Shown here: one piece after another, positions 25,655 through 33,302 of the stretch
Position numbering within the stretch: the stretch's first letter is position 1
Layout: each line of letters begins with the position of its first letter
Assembly (NCBI GenBank): GCA_052387905.1
Contig: JBQTIR010000013.1
Location: 1 to 64,000, forward strand
Direction of reading: 5' to 3'
DNA length: 64,000 nt
Origin: JBQTII01 sp052387905
Lineage (GTDB): Bacteria; Actinomycetota; Actinomycetes; Sporichthyales; Sporichthyaceae
Translations under genes and position numbers: made by a program
The notes under the pieces: generated by a model
What the model saw: only the letters and a program-made list of their open reading frames with translations
What the model was told of the DNA's origin: nothing
The model's database searches: none

Positions 25655-26332
25655 TCAAGGCAGGCGCCAGTCGACGGGAGCTGCGCCGAGAGTCGCTAGC
25701 AGTGCGTTCACCCGGCTGAACGGGCGCGAGCCGAAGAACCCGCGAGTGGCCGACATCGGGCTCGGGTGGGCCGAGGTCACCCGCGGAATCTCGCCGAGCA
25801 GGGGTAGCAGCGTGGCGGCGTCCCGACCCCACAGCAGCGCGACGAGCGGGGCGTCGCGGGCAACGAGCGCGCGGATGGCCTCCTCGGTCACGGCCTCCCA
25901 GCCCTTGCCGCGGTGCGAGCCCGGGGCGCCCGGGCTGACGGTGAGGACGCGGTTGAGCAGCAGGACGCCCTGATCCGCCCAGGGGCTGAGGTCGCCGGTG
26001 CTCGGTCTCGGGTGGCCGAGGTCGGCGGTGTACTCGGTGAAGATGTTGGTCAGCGAGCGCGGGATCGGTCGGGTGTCGGGGGAGACCGAAAACGAGAGCC
26101 CGACCGCGTGCCCGGGCGTGGGGTAGGGGTCCTGGCCGACGATGAGGACCCGTACGTCGTCGAAGGGCTGGGTGAACGCGCGCAGGACGTGGGCGCCGGC
26201 CGGCAGGTACCCGCGCCCGGCGACGACCTCGGCCCGCAGGAAGTCGCCGAGCGCCGCGATCTCACCCTCCACGGGGGCGAGCGCCTTCGCCCAGCCCTCA
26301 TCGACGATCTCGGCGAGGGGGCGGGCAGGCAC
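25655..26332 (-). CDS. ung: Uracil-DNA glycosylase, family 1
   Basis: It removes uracil from DNA in base-excision repair. The 225-residue protein carries the catalytic water-activating motif GQDPYPTPGHA (Asp near 68), the LLLNRVLTV block, and the HPSPMSATRGFFG minor-groove loop. The length is normal for Ung. It is separated by 64 bp from the FKBP gene on the same strand and is likely transcribed on its own. Confidence 0.95.
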   Translation of the reverse strand: MPARPLAEIVDEGWAKALAPVEGEIAALGDFLRAEVVAGRGYLPAGAHVLRAFTQPFDDVRVLIVGQDPYPTPGHAVGLSFSVSPDTRPIPRSLTNIFTEYTADLGHPRPSTGDLSPWADQGVLLLNRVLTVSPGAPGSHRGKGWEAVTEEAIRALVARDAPLVALLWGRDAATLLPLLGEIPRVTSAHPSPMSATRGFFGSRPFSRVNALLATLGAAPVDWRLP

Positions 26333-26430
26333 GGAATCAGGCTAGCCGCGGCTTGTCAGAGGTCCCGCCTAGCGTCGGTTCACGGGGCAGTCCGGAGCCT
26401 GCGAAGGTCCCGGAAATGCCTATACCGATC

Positions 26431-26452
26431 CAATCCTACCGCGGTAGGATTG
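26431..26452. promoter_or_regulatory. Palindromic operator of the VapBC-type pair
   Basis: A perfect 22-bp palindrome has arms CAATCCTACC and GGTAGGATTG around a central GC, ending 4 bp before the antitoxin ATG. TAGGAT at 26445-26450 inside it is a plausible -10, which would put the transcription start at the ATG (leaderless). Autoregulation by the ribbon-helix-helix antitoxin is the expected use. Confidence 0.7.
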
Positions 26453-26456
26453 ACGT

Positions 26457-26717
26457 ATGAAGGTGGTCAAGATGAGTGTCTCGTTCGACCCTGAGCTCGG
26501 CGAAGCGATCCGGGCGGCTGCCGCAAAGGTGGGACAGCCCGTATCGACCTGGGTGGCCGAGGCGGCGGCGCACAAGCTACGCAATGAGGCCCTTGGCGAG
26601 TTCTTGGATGCGTATGAGGCAGAGCACGGCGCGTTCACGCCCGAGGAGATCGCCCAGGCAGAGGCGGAGCTGAGAGCGGCGCGAGTGGAGGCGGGCCTCC
26701 CGCCGGGTGGGCTCTGA
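26457..26717 (+). CDS. VapB-like ribbon-helix-helix antitoxin
   Basis: It encodes 86 residues. The N-terminus VKMSVSFDPELGEAIRAAA fits a ribbon-helix-helix DNA-binding fold (strand, helix, helix), and the acidic helical C-terminus would wrap the toxin. ATG 26457 suits a leaderless transcript. ATG 26472 (MSVSFDPEL), preceded by AAGGTGG, is an equally credible start. Its stop overlaps the toxin ATG by one base, a typical antitoxin-toxin arrangement. Confidence 0.8.
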   Translation: MKVVKMSVSFDPELGEAIRAAAAKVGQPVSTWVAEAAAHKLRNEALGEFLDAYEAEHGAFTPEEIAQAEAELRAARVEAGLPPGGL

Positions 26718-27100
26718 TGGCGGGTTTGGTCCTTGACGCCGGTGCTCTGATCGCGGTGGACCGGGGCGACCGCATGGTGCTCCTTCGCCTACGGATAGCG
26801 AAGTCCAAGGGAATCGCGGTGCGAACCAACGCGATGGCGGTGGCGCAGGTATGGCGGGACGACCGTGGCCGACAGGCCGTACTGGCGACAGTGATGAAGG
26901 GTGTCGACGTCCACGCGGTAGCGCCTGAAGCCGGTCGCGTCGCAGGGCTGGTCCTCGCGGCAGCAGGGCTGGATGATGCGATCGACGCGACGGTGGCGTT
27001 GCTGGCTGAGGACGGCGACACCGTGCTCACCAGCGACCCGGGCGACCTGCGACGGCTTCTGAAGGCCGCCGGCATTCGCGCGGCCGTCGTCGCCTGCTGA
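26717..27100 (+). CDS. VapC-like PIN-domain ribonuclease toxin
   Basis: The 127-residue PIN-domain protein has the first acidic residue in LVLDAGALIAVDRGD. Later acidic positions are in LDDAIDATVALLA and LTSDPGDLRRLL. The usual second conserved glutamate is replaced by Gln in VAQVWRDD; I recall VAQVWR or VGQVWR-type sequences in related actinobacterial PIN proteins, so this is probably normal for the subfamily. It would cleave RNA when free of the antitoxin. It is coupled to the preceding gene by a one-base overlap. Confidence 0.82.
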   Translation: MAGLVLDAGALIAVDRGDRMVLLRLRIAKSKGIAVRTNAMAVAQVWRDDRGRQAVLATVMKGVDVHAVAPEAGRVAGLVLAAAGLDDAIDATVALLAEDGDTVLTSDPGDLRRLLKAAGIRAAVVAC

Positions 27101-27105
27101 GCGGC

Positions 27106-27615
27106 CTATGCGCCAGCTTCGTGGCGCCCCAGTTCGTCGTCGTCCGGAAGCAGGCGCTGCAGGAGGCGCCACACCTGGGTCGTGGTGGTCGCTGTCCAGG
27201 AGTGCTCACCTTCCGATGCCGCGTCGTCGAGGTGCAAGGCCGTGCCGGTGTCGAGCATCGTCAAGGTGCGGCCGGTCGGATTGCCGCCTGCGTCGTCCCA
27301 CGTCACGGACACCTGGAGCTCGCGGGCCGAGCCGGGAAAAGGGCCTGGCGCCGTGTTGGTTCCCGGATCGGAGTGGGCACGCGGGCCGAGGCCCAGGATG
27401 CGGGCGAGCGCTGCTGTGGCGAATGGCGGGCCAAGAACCACCGCGGGCTCATCGGTGGAGTCCGAGGTGGCGGTGGCCTGCTCGGAGCCGATCCAGACGA
27501 CGTAGTTCCGCGTTGCTGCCGCAGTGGTGACTGCGACGTCGACGCGGCACAGCGCCGATCGTTTCGCCTCGGCGATGTCGTCCACACCACTGCCCGAAGG
27601 CTGCGCGTCGATCAT
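27106..27615 (-). CDS. Hypothetical protein, last gene of a type VII-like cassette
   Basis: The 169-residue cytoplasmic-type protein has no signal peptide or membrane helix. Predicted strands (RNYVVWIGSEQ, ELQVSVTWDD, RTLTMLDTG) alternate with helices, giving a mixed alpha/beta fold. ATG 27615 overlaps the preceding stop by ATGA, so it is translated with the DUF1795-like gene. It may be a chaperone, immunity or accessory protein of the cassette, but I recognise no family. Confidence 0.7.
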   Translation of the reverse strand: MIDAQPSGSGVDDIAEAKRSALCRVDVAVTTAAATRNYVVWIGSEQATATSDSTDEPAVVLGPPFATAALARILGLGPRAHSDPGTNTAPGPFPGSARELQVSVTWDDAGGNPTGRTLTMLDTGTALHLDDAASEGEHSWTATTTTQVWRLLQRLLPDDDELGRHEAGA

Positions 27616-28118
27616 GCGACTGACGCCGCCTCAGGAATGTGCAGGCCCGCGGCGATGGCGCTGAGGTCGTCCGCGAAGGCGTCGTAGACACCGGTGCTCA
27701 CCGTGGCCGTCACCGCGAGGCCGCGCGTGCCGACGGCCGCGGCCCATTGCTCCATCGTCACGGCCCGCCCGCCCGCGTTGTGGCACCCCAGGCGACGAAC
27801 CCCCGGGTGTCCTCCGAGGCTGACGTGCTCCAGGTCGAGGAGCAGATACTCGTCCAACGTCTGCCCGAGCAGCTGATCGGTGCCCAACTGCCAGTCGCGG
27901 AAGGTCATTGCGGCCGGGAGTTCGCTGACGGTGACCAGGATGTTCGCCTGCGGTCCTTCGCCGCCGCCGTCGTCGGGTGCCGTCATCAGCACTGGCAGGG
28001 TCACGCGCGGCTCGCCGTGTATTTCCCAGCCGGGCGGGATGGGGAGCGAGAACCGGTTGAACGGATCGTGGAAGCGGCGCCAAGTCGCGGCGGCGCCGCG
28101 GTCGTCACTTGTGCTCAT
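27612..28118 (-). CDS. Mog1/PsbP/DUF1795-like protein in a type VII-like cassette
   Basis: It encodes 168 residues from ATG 28118. The pattern FHDPFNRFSLPIPPGWEI, then ILVTVSELP, and later LEHVSLGGHPGVRRLG followed by VTMEQW, resembles the DUF1795 (Mog1/PsbP, LpqN-like) fold. In actinobacteria such proteins often sit beside secreted toxins or type VII substrates. The longer frame to 28193 was rejected because it would overlap the neighbouring coding sequence further. The start overlaps the end of the small membrane protein gene by 14 bp. Confidence 0.72.
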   Translation of the reverse strand: MSTSDDRGAAATWRRFHDPFNRFSLPIPPGWEIHGEPRVTLPVLMTAPDDGGGEGPQANILVTVSELPAAMTFRDWQLGTDQLLGQTLDEYLLLDLEHVSLGGHPGVRRLGCHNAGGRAVTMEQWAAAVGTRGLAVTATVSTGVYDAFADDLSAIAAGLHIPEAASVA

Positions 28119-28422
28119 CGCGGGCCCACTTCGGGTACCAGAACTGGGGGATGGGGAGGAAGAGGATGCCGTAGATGCCGAGGAGCATTGCAAAGATCAT
28201 GACGAAGGCCACCAGAACATTCAGCACCGGAATGTCTTCAACGACGGTGAATATTCCGGGGGTCGTCATCATGAAACCGAGACTGGGGTAAACGCACAGG
28301 ACGCCACGCTTCTGCCAGGTGTCGTTGTGCCACCACCGTGAGGCTCGAGTACGGCCGGCCCTGCTCCAGGCACTCAATCCGAGAAGGAGTAGCCCAAAGA
28401 GGGCGATCAACGCGAGGTCCAC
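28105..28422 (-). CDS. Small three-helix membrane protein
   Basis: It encodes 105 residues from GTG 28422, preceded by GAGAGGGG. Hydrophobic helices are at about 2-19 (LALIALFGLLLLGLSAW), 44-60 and 66-92 (LVAFVMIFAMLLGIYGILFL). It begins 3 bp after the stop of the putative effector gene. In that position, and with its membrane location, it is a reasonable immunity-protein candidate against a membrane-acting effector. That is inference only. Confidence 0.7.
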   Translation of the reverse strand: MDLALIALFGLLLLGLSAWSRAGRTRASRWWHNDTWQKRGVLCVYPSLGFMMTTPGIFTVVEDIPVLNVLVAFVMIFAMLLGIYGILFLPIPQFWYPKWARDEHK

Positions 28423-28425
28423 GTC

Positions 28426-29655
28426 TTAGCCCCTCTCCCAAAACTTCAGGGCGCCGCCTACGTCGGAGACCACGTCTGTAGCCAGTTCGATGCCCTTTCC
28501 GAAGGTGCTTGCCGTGAGATCGGCAATCGCTCCGCCGGCTTCGGACGCTGCTACGCCCATGATCAAGCCGCCACCGATTGCGCCGACGACTGCTCCGGGC
28601 GGGCCGCCGAAAGCCAGTCCGATGGCTGCTCCGCCTTGGGCACCGAGCGCTGCACCACCCCAGGCAGCGGTTCCGACGATAACGACGTGGGCGCCTGCGC
28701 GGCCCACGCGTTCGCTGGTGGACAGGGTGGGGTCGTCAGAGTCCAGGGCCCATTGGTCCAGGCCGGCGATGCCGCCGTTGACGAAGCCGCCGGCGGGTCC
28801 GAGGAACTTTCCGCCCCGCAGCCAGCGGTTGCGGATGTCGGACTTGTTGGCCTTGGCGCGCCAGCTGTCGTTGGACCAGGCGTGGATGCCCTTCTGAGTT
28901 TTCGACATCCCCTGAGGGCTCATCACCCGGCCGCCGGGTCCGAGTGGGGCGAAGGTCCCGTACTTCATCCGGGTCGCCCACTCGGTCGCGGCACCGACGC
29001 CGAGGATCCCGAGGCCGGTGCCGTAGAGGCTGTACCCGCCAGTGCCGAGGCCGGTCGGGGGCAGGAAACCGGACTTGCGCAGCCAGTACTCCAACAGGGG
29101 AGTCGGGGCCAGGCCGTTGACGATGCCGAGCAGGGCAGCGTGGGCGTTGCCCTCCAGGTTGCGCGCCGTGACGGCCGTTTCCTCGCACCGGGCATACGCG
29201 GCGGCCAGGCGTCCCGAGCGGGTGGGGTCGGGGGCCAGTGCGGGCCCGCTGACGGGCGGTGCCTGGTCGGGGTCGGCGATCGAGGCCGCGAGTTCGTCGG
29301 GCAGGCCGGCGTCGAGCACCGCGTCGGCGGCGGGAACGATCCCCAGCCCGGCCTGCACCGCCGCGGCCCGGGCGCTGTGCATCAACTCACGGGCGTCGCC
29401 CACGGTGTCGGCGAAGGCATCGAGGCCGGCGACGGCCCGGTCGACCTCGTCCTGCTGAGCCAGGACGGTCTTCTCGATCTCGGTCGCCCGGTCCTGGAAC
29501 CCTTGGGCGGCCGCCCCGACCCAGTAGTCCGCTGCCATCCGGCGCGCCCCGACCAGGTCCTCATGCAGAGTGCCCAGCGCTCGGGACACCGCGCGCAGGT
29601 CCTGGGCTGCGTAGCGGGCGCTACGAAGGTCGCCGGGGATCGCGAGGTCGATCAC
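28426..29655 (-). CDS. Putative type VII-type effector with WXG-like N-terminus and glycine-rich hydrophobic C-terminus
   Basis: The 409-residue protein has an N-terminal helical hairpin region (about 1-110) with a central WVGAAAQGF turn and heptad-like helices, resembling WXG100/LXG targeting domains. A Pro/Ala linker is near 130-150. The middle holds an aromatic WSNDSWRAK stretch. A hydrophobic Gly/Ala-rich segment (about 325-385, AAWGGAALGAQGGAAIGLAF and beyond) looks like glycine-zipper membrane helices. There is no signal peptide. The start GTG 29655 overlaps the stop of the EspC-like gene. I infer a polymorphic or pore-type effector; it could instead be a structural membrane-associated protein. 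Confidence 0.7.
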   Translation of the reverse strand: MIDLAIPGDLRSARYAAQDLRAVSRALGTLHEDLVGARRMAADYWVGAAAQGFQDRATEIEKTVLAQQDEVDRAVAGLDAFADTVGDARELMHSARAAAVQAGLGIVPAADAVLDAGLPDELAASIADPDQAPPVSGPALAPDPTRSGRLAAAYARCEETAVTARNLEGNAHAALLGIVNGLAPTPLLEYWLRKSGFLPPTGLGTGGYSLYGTGLGILGVGAATEWATRMKYGTFAPLGPGGRVMSPQGMSKTQKGIHAWSNDSWRAKANKSDIRNRWLRGGKFLGPAGGFVNGGIAGLDQWALDSDDPTLSTSERVGRAGAHVVIVGTAAWGGAALGAQGGAAIGLAFGGPPGAVVGAIGGGLIMGVAASEAGGAIADLTASTFGKGIELATDVVSDVGGALKFWERG

Positions 29656-29945
29656 CGGCGATCCCGGCCGATCCGCAGCAGATCCTCACGAGCGGCCTGA
29701 TCTGAGTCGTCGTAGTTGTCGGCGCTGGCACGCACGGCATCGGCCAATCCGGTCACGGCCCCGGAAATTCGGGCGATGGCGTCGTCCAGTCGATCCAACG
29801 ATCGTGCGGTCTCCACGCTGGTGCGCCCGACGTCGGGACGGTCCGGCGGGTGACGGGTCGCGGCCTCGAACGCGGTCACGGACTGGCGCAGCCGGTCGGC
29901 GACGCGGTGCAAGGTCGCGGTGTCGACCTCGAAGCCGTCGATCAT
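29652..29945 (-). CDS. Small EspC/WXG100-like protein, first gene of the cassette
   Basis: The 97-residue, all-helical, cysteine-free protein begins IDGFEVDTATLHRVADRLRQ and contains an RISGAVTGLADAVRASADNY helix followed by an acidic DDSDQAAREDLLRIG tail. Size, two-helix layout and the Y-x3-D/E-like C-terminal signal (NYDDSD) fit EspC/DUF2580-type type VII substrates. It is the promoter-proximal gene of a five-gene operon. A TACGGT-like -10 just upstream of ATG 29945 suggests a leaderless message. No ESX secretion ATPase is encoded in this window. Confidence 0.72.
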   Translation of the reverse strand: MIDGFEVDTATLHRVADRLRQSVTAFEAATRHPPDRPDVGRTSVETARSLDRLDDAIARISGAVTGLADAVRASADNYDDSDQAAREDLLRIGRDRR

Positions 29946-30016
29946 GGCCGTACCGTATCCCGGGGCTCAGTCGCGGCGGCCAGCACCGCGATCGCAGACC
30001 GGAAGGCGAGGCGCCG

Positions 30017-30640
30017 ATGTTCCCGCTCGGCTTGACGACGCCCGAGGTGGGCATCTCGTGGGCACAGTTCGAGGTGGACCTCGCGGCGACGCTCGTGGAT
30101 CTGGCCGATACCGGACTGCTCACGTTGTCCCTCCCCGAACGAGCCGACGATCCCCGGTTGGTGAAGCCGTCGTGGTGGCGGCGGATCTTCGGGCCAGAGG
30201 CGCCGTCAGACTTCGACCCGTGGGTGCAGTTCTTCCGGCTGGGCAATTGCCTGAGCTGCGAGTGCGGCGGCCCCGCGGACGGCCGGCTACGGGGGCCCGT
30301 GCGGATCAGCCCCGCGCAACAGCAGCAGTTGACCGAGATCGGATGGCGCCCGGGCTGGGTCGAACGGCCGACCGATCCGCCGCATCCCAACTACCGCGTG
30401 TACTTCCCGCACCACGGCGACGACCCCGGGGAGATCCCGGAGGACCCGGCCTTGGACCTGCCGTACCCGGCGGCGGTGGACGCGTCGGCCGCCGCCCAGT
30501 TGGCGGTGGACACCTTCCGGGACGTCTTCGGTTACCTCGCTCCGGGCGTCCTGGCCGTGAAGCGAGGCGTGGTCGGGGAGTTCGAAGGCCTGATCCAGGA
30601 GCAGTGGCGCAAACGCAAGGAGCGGCGCGAAGGGCAGTAG
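30017..30640 (+). CDS. YbjN/TY-Chap-like putative chaperone, divergent from the cassette
   Basis: It encodes 207 residues from ATG 30017, preceded by GGAAGGCGAGG. The helix WAQFEVDLAATLVDLADTG, the strand DPWVQFFRLG, then LTEIGWRPGWVERP, NYRVYFP and a final AAQLAVDTFRDVFGYLAPGVL resemble the TY-Chap/YbjN peptide-binding chaperone fold. That fold occurs in actinobacterial type VII contexts. A CLSCEC cysteine cluster near residue 80 is unusual. It is divergent from the EspC-like operon across 71 bp, which suggests a functional link. The C-terminus is basic (KRKERRE). Confidence 0.65.
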   Translation: MFPLGLTTPEVGISWAQFEVDLAATLVDLADTGLLTLSLPERADDPRLVKPSWWRRIFGPEAPSDFDPWVQFFRLGNCLSCECGGPADGRLRGPVRISPAQQQQLTEIGWRPGWVERPTDPPHPNYRVYFPHHGDDPGEIPEDPALDLPYPAAVDASAAAQLAVDTFRDVFGYLAPGVLAVKRGVVGEFEGLIQEQWRKRKERREGQ

Positions 30641-30757
30641 CGCCAGCCGGTCGGCCGGCGCGTGGGAACATGGGGCGAAGCTGACCTGCGCCGCATCGCC
30701 CGAGCTTGATGGTCCGGGTTGCGCGCCCCTTTGATGTGAACGGGACGGAATCTCCGC

Positions 30758-32620
30758 GTGCCACCGACCTCGCCTCGGCCCAACCGCACCGACCCGGCCC
30801 AAACTCCTCCGACGTCAATTCGCAACTTCTGCATCATCGCCCACATCGACCACGGCAAGTCGACGCTCGCGGACCGGATGTTGCAGCTCACCGGGGCCGT
30901 GGAGGCGCGGAACATGCGCGCGCAGTACCTGGACCGGATGGACATCGAGCGTGAGCGCGGAATCACGATCAAGAGCCAGGCCGTGCGCCTGCCCTGGACC
31001 GGGCTGGACGGTCAGCACTACGTCCTGAACCTCATCGACACCCCGGGCCACGTCGACTTCACCTACGAGGTCTCCCGCTCGCTGGCCGCCTGCGAGGGCG
31101 CCGTCCTGCTCGTCGACGCCGCTCAGGGCATCGAGGCACAGACGCTGGCGAACCTGTACCTGGCGATGGAGAACGACCTGCACGTTGTCCCGGTGCTGAA
31201 CAAGATCGACCTACCGGCCGCGCAGCCGGAGAAGTACGCCGCCGAACTCGCGCACATCATCGGCTGTAACGCCTCCGACGTCCTGAAGGTCTCGGCGAAG
31301 ACCGGAGAGGGCGTGGCCGACCTCATTCACGAGATCGTCGCCCAGATCCCGCATCCGATCGGTGACCCCGACGCCCCGGCACGGGCGATGATCTTCGACT
31401 CCGTCTACGACACCTACCGCGGCGTCGTGACCTACGTCCGCGTGATCGACGGGCACCTGAGCAGGCGCGAGAAGATCCTGATGATGTCCACCCGGGCGAC
31501 CCACGAGCTGCTCGAGATCGGGGTGAGCTCGCCCGAGCCCACCCCGAGTGACGGGCTCGGGGTCGGCGAGGTCGGGTACCTGATCACCGGGGTGAAGGAC
31601 GTCCGGCAGTCCAAGGTCGGCGACACGATCACCGACATGCACTCCCCGGCCACCCAGGCCCTCGCCGGCTACCGCGAGCCCAAGCCGATGGTGTTTTCCG
31701 GGCTGTACCCGATCGACGGCTCGGACTTCCCGGAGCTGCGCGAGGCCCTGGACAAGTTGCAACTCAACGATGCGTCACTGGTGTACGAGCCGGAGTCCTC
31801 CGCAGCGCTGGGCTTCGGCTTTCGCGTCGGGTTCCTCGGTCTGCTGCATCTGGAGATCGTGCGCGAGCGCCTCGAGCGCGAGGCCGGTCTGGACCTGATC
31901 TCCACCGCGCCCAACGTCGTGTACCGGGTCGTCAAGGATGACGGCAAGGAGTTCATCGTCACCAACCCGAGCGAGTACCCCCAGGGCAAGATCTCCGCGG
32001 TGTACGAGCCGATCGTGAAGGCCTCCGTGCTGACCCCGAGCGAGTTCGTCGGCACGATCATGGAGCTGTGTCAGCAACGCCGCGGCATCCTCGGCGGAAT
32101 GGATTACCTGTCCGAGGACCGTGTCGAGCTGCGTTACACGCTTCCGCTGGCCGAGATCGTCTTTGACTTCTTCGACGCTCTCAAGTCCCGCACCCGCGGC
32201 TACGGCTCGCTGGACTACGAGGTCAAGGGCGAGCAGGCCGCCGACCTGGTCAAGGTCGACATCCTGCTGCAGGGCGAGGCGGTCGATGCGTTCTCCGCGA
32301 TCGTGCACAAGGACAAGGCGCAGGAATACGCCACCCGCATGACCAAGAAGCTGCGCACGCTGATCCCCCGTCAGCAATTCGAAGTCCCGATCCAGGCCTC
32401 CATCGGGGCGAAGATCATCGCCCGGGAGAACATCAGCGCGATCCGCAAGGACGTTCTCGCCAAGTGCTACGGCGGCGATATCTCCCGCAAGCGGAAGTTG
32501 CTGGAGAAGCAGAAGGAAGGCAAGAAGCGGATGAAGATGGTGGGCCGGGTCGAGGTCCCCCAGGAAGCCTTCATCGCCGCGCTGTCCACGGATGAATCCG
32601 GGGACAAGAAGTCCAAGTAG
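30758..32620 (+). CDS. lepA: Elongation factor 4 (LepA), back-translocating GTPase
   Basis: The 620-residue translational GTPase has G1 AHIDHGKST near residue 28, G2/G3 ERERGITIKSQ and DTPGHVDF, G4 NKIDLPAA, domain II, and the LepA-specific C-terminal domain ending KKRMKMVGRVEVPQEAFIAAL. It is thought to remodel stalled ribosomes under ionic stress. GTG 30758 gives a short actinobacterial N-terminal extension before the conserved IRNFCIIAHIDHG. Confidence 0.96.
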   Translation: MPPTSPRPNRTDPAQTPPTSIRNFCIIAHIDHGKSTLADRMLQLTGAVEARNMRAQYLDRMDIERERGITIKSQAVRLPWTGLDGQHYVLNLIDTPGHVDFTYEVSRSLAACEGAVLLVDAAQGIEAQTLANLYLAMENDLHVVPVLNKIDLPAAQPEKYAAELAHIIGCNASDVLKVSAKTGEGVADLIHEIVAQIPHPIGDPDAPARAMIFDSVYDTYRGVVTYVRVIDGHLSRREKILMMSTRATHELLEIGVSSPEPTPSDGLGVGEVGYLITGVKDVRQSKVGDTITDMHSPATQALAGYREPKPMVFSGLYPIDGSDFPELREALDKLQLNDASLVYEPESSAALGFGFRVGFLGLLHLEIVRERLEREAGLDLISTAPNVVYRVVKDDGKEFIVTNPSEYPQGKISAVYEPIVKASVLTPSEFVGTIMELCQQRRGILGGMDYLSEDRVELRYTLPLAEIVFDFFDALKSRTRGYGSLDYEVKGEQAADLVKVDILLQGEAVDAFSAIVHKDKAQEYATRMTKKLRTLIPRQQFEVPIQASIGAKIIARENISAIRKDVLAKCYGGDISRKRKLLEKQKEGKKRMKMVGRVEVPQEAFIAALSTDESGDKKSK

Positions 32621-32649
32621 CGCGCCGAAGCGGCGAGGGGCGTTCGAGA

Positions 32650-32663
32650 GTACGAAGTCGTAC
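32650..32663. promoter_or_regulatory. Operator-like palindrome upstream of tetR
   Basis: A perfect palindrome GTACGA-AG-TCGTAC lies 21 bp before the TetR ATG. TACCCT at 32673-32678, six bases before the ATG, is a plausible -10, giving a leaderless start. The TetR protein encoded next is the likely ligand-controlled binder. Confidence 0.55.
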
Positions 32664-32684
32664 CGCCCGGGTTACCCTGTACGC

Positions 32685-33302
32685 ATGACGGAGTTGCTGA
32701 GCGTGCCCGAGGCCGCGGACTCGCCGGCCGAGACCGGGGAGGCCCCGCCAACCCCGCGGGAACGACAGATCTTGCTGGCGTGCGCGCAGCTGCTGGCATC
32801 GGATGGTCACGAGCGCCTCACGATCGACGCGGTGGCGGCGCGGGCGAAGGCGAGCAAGGCCACCATCTACCGGCGGTGGCCGGGCAAGGCACCGCTGGTT
32901 TTCGCTGCGGTGCAGGCGCTGTCGGAGACCGAGCCATTCGCGGCGGTGTACACCGGCGATTTGCGCGCGGACATGATCGCGGTCAGCACCGGCGTCCGCG
33001 ATCGGATCGTCGCCAGTGGCCCGCTGCTCGCCGGAATGCTCTACGCGATGCAGCGCGACCCCGAGCTCGCCCAGCTCATGCGGGAGAACATCCGGCGCAG
33101 CCAGGCCAGCGTGGCCGAGCTGATCGAGCGCTATCTCGCCGACGGTGCGATCGACCCCTCGGTCGACCACGAGATCGTCCGGCAGGTAGCCCCGTCCACC
33201 GTCATCACCCGGTTGCTCTTCACCGACGAACCCGTCGACGACACCGTGATCGCGCGCCTGGTCGACCATGTGCTGCTCCCGTTGTTGACGGGCGCGAAGT
33301 GA
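32685..33302 (+). CDS. TetR/AcrR-family transcriptional regulator
   Basis: The 205-residue protein has an N-terminal helix-turn-helix, LTIDAVAARAKASKATIYRRW, the TetR signature. The C-terminal domain resembles TetR_C members that regulate drug exporters. Its stop overlaps the MFS start by GTGA, so regulator and transporter are co-translated. It very probably represses this two-gene unit through the palindrome upstream. The upstream in-frame extension to 32592 would read through the operator and was rejected. Confidence 0.92.
   Translation: MTELLSVPEAADSPAETGEAPPTPRERQILLACAQLLASDGHERLTIDAVAARAKASKATIYRRWPGKAPLVFAAVQALSETEPFAAVYTGDLRADMIAVSTGVRDRIVASGPLLAGMLYAMQRDPELAQLMRENIRRSQASVAELIERYLADGAIDPSVDHEIVRQVAPSTVITRLLFTDEPVDDTVIARLVDHVLLPLLTGAK

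Noticed and set aside
26717..27100. Inactive toxin because the second PIN glutamate is Gln
   Set aside because: As far as I recall, related actinobacterial PIN proteins carry a similar VAQVWR or VGQVWR segment, so the change is probably normal for the subfamily.
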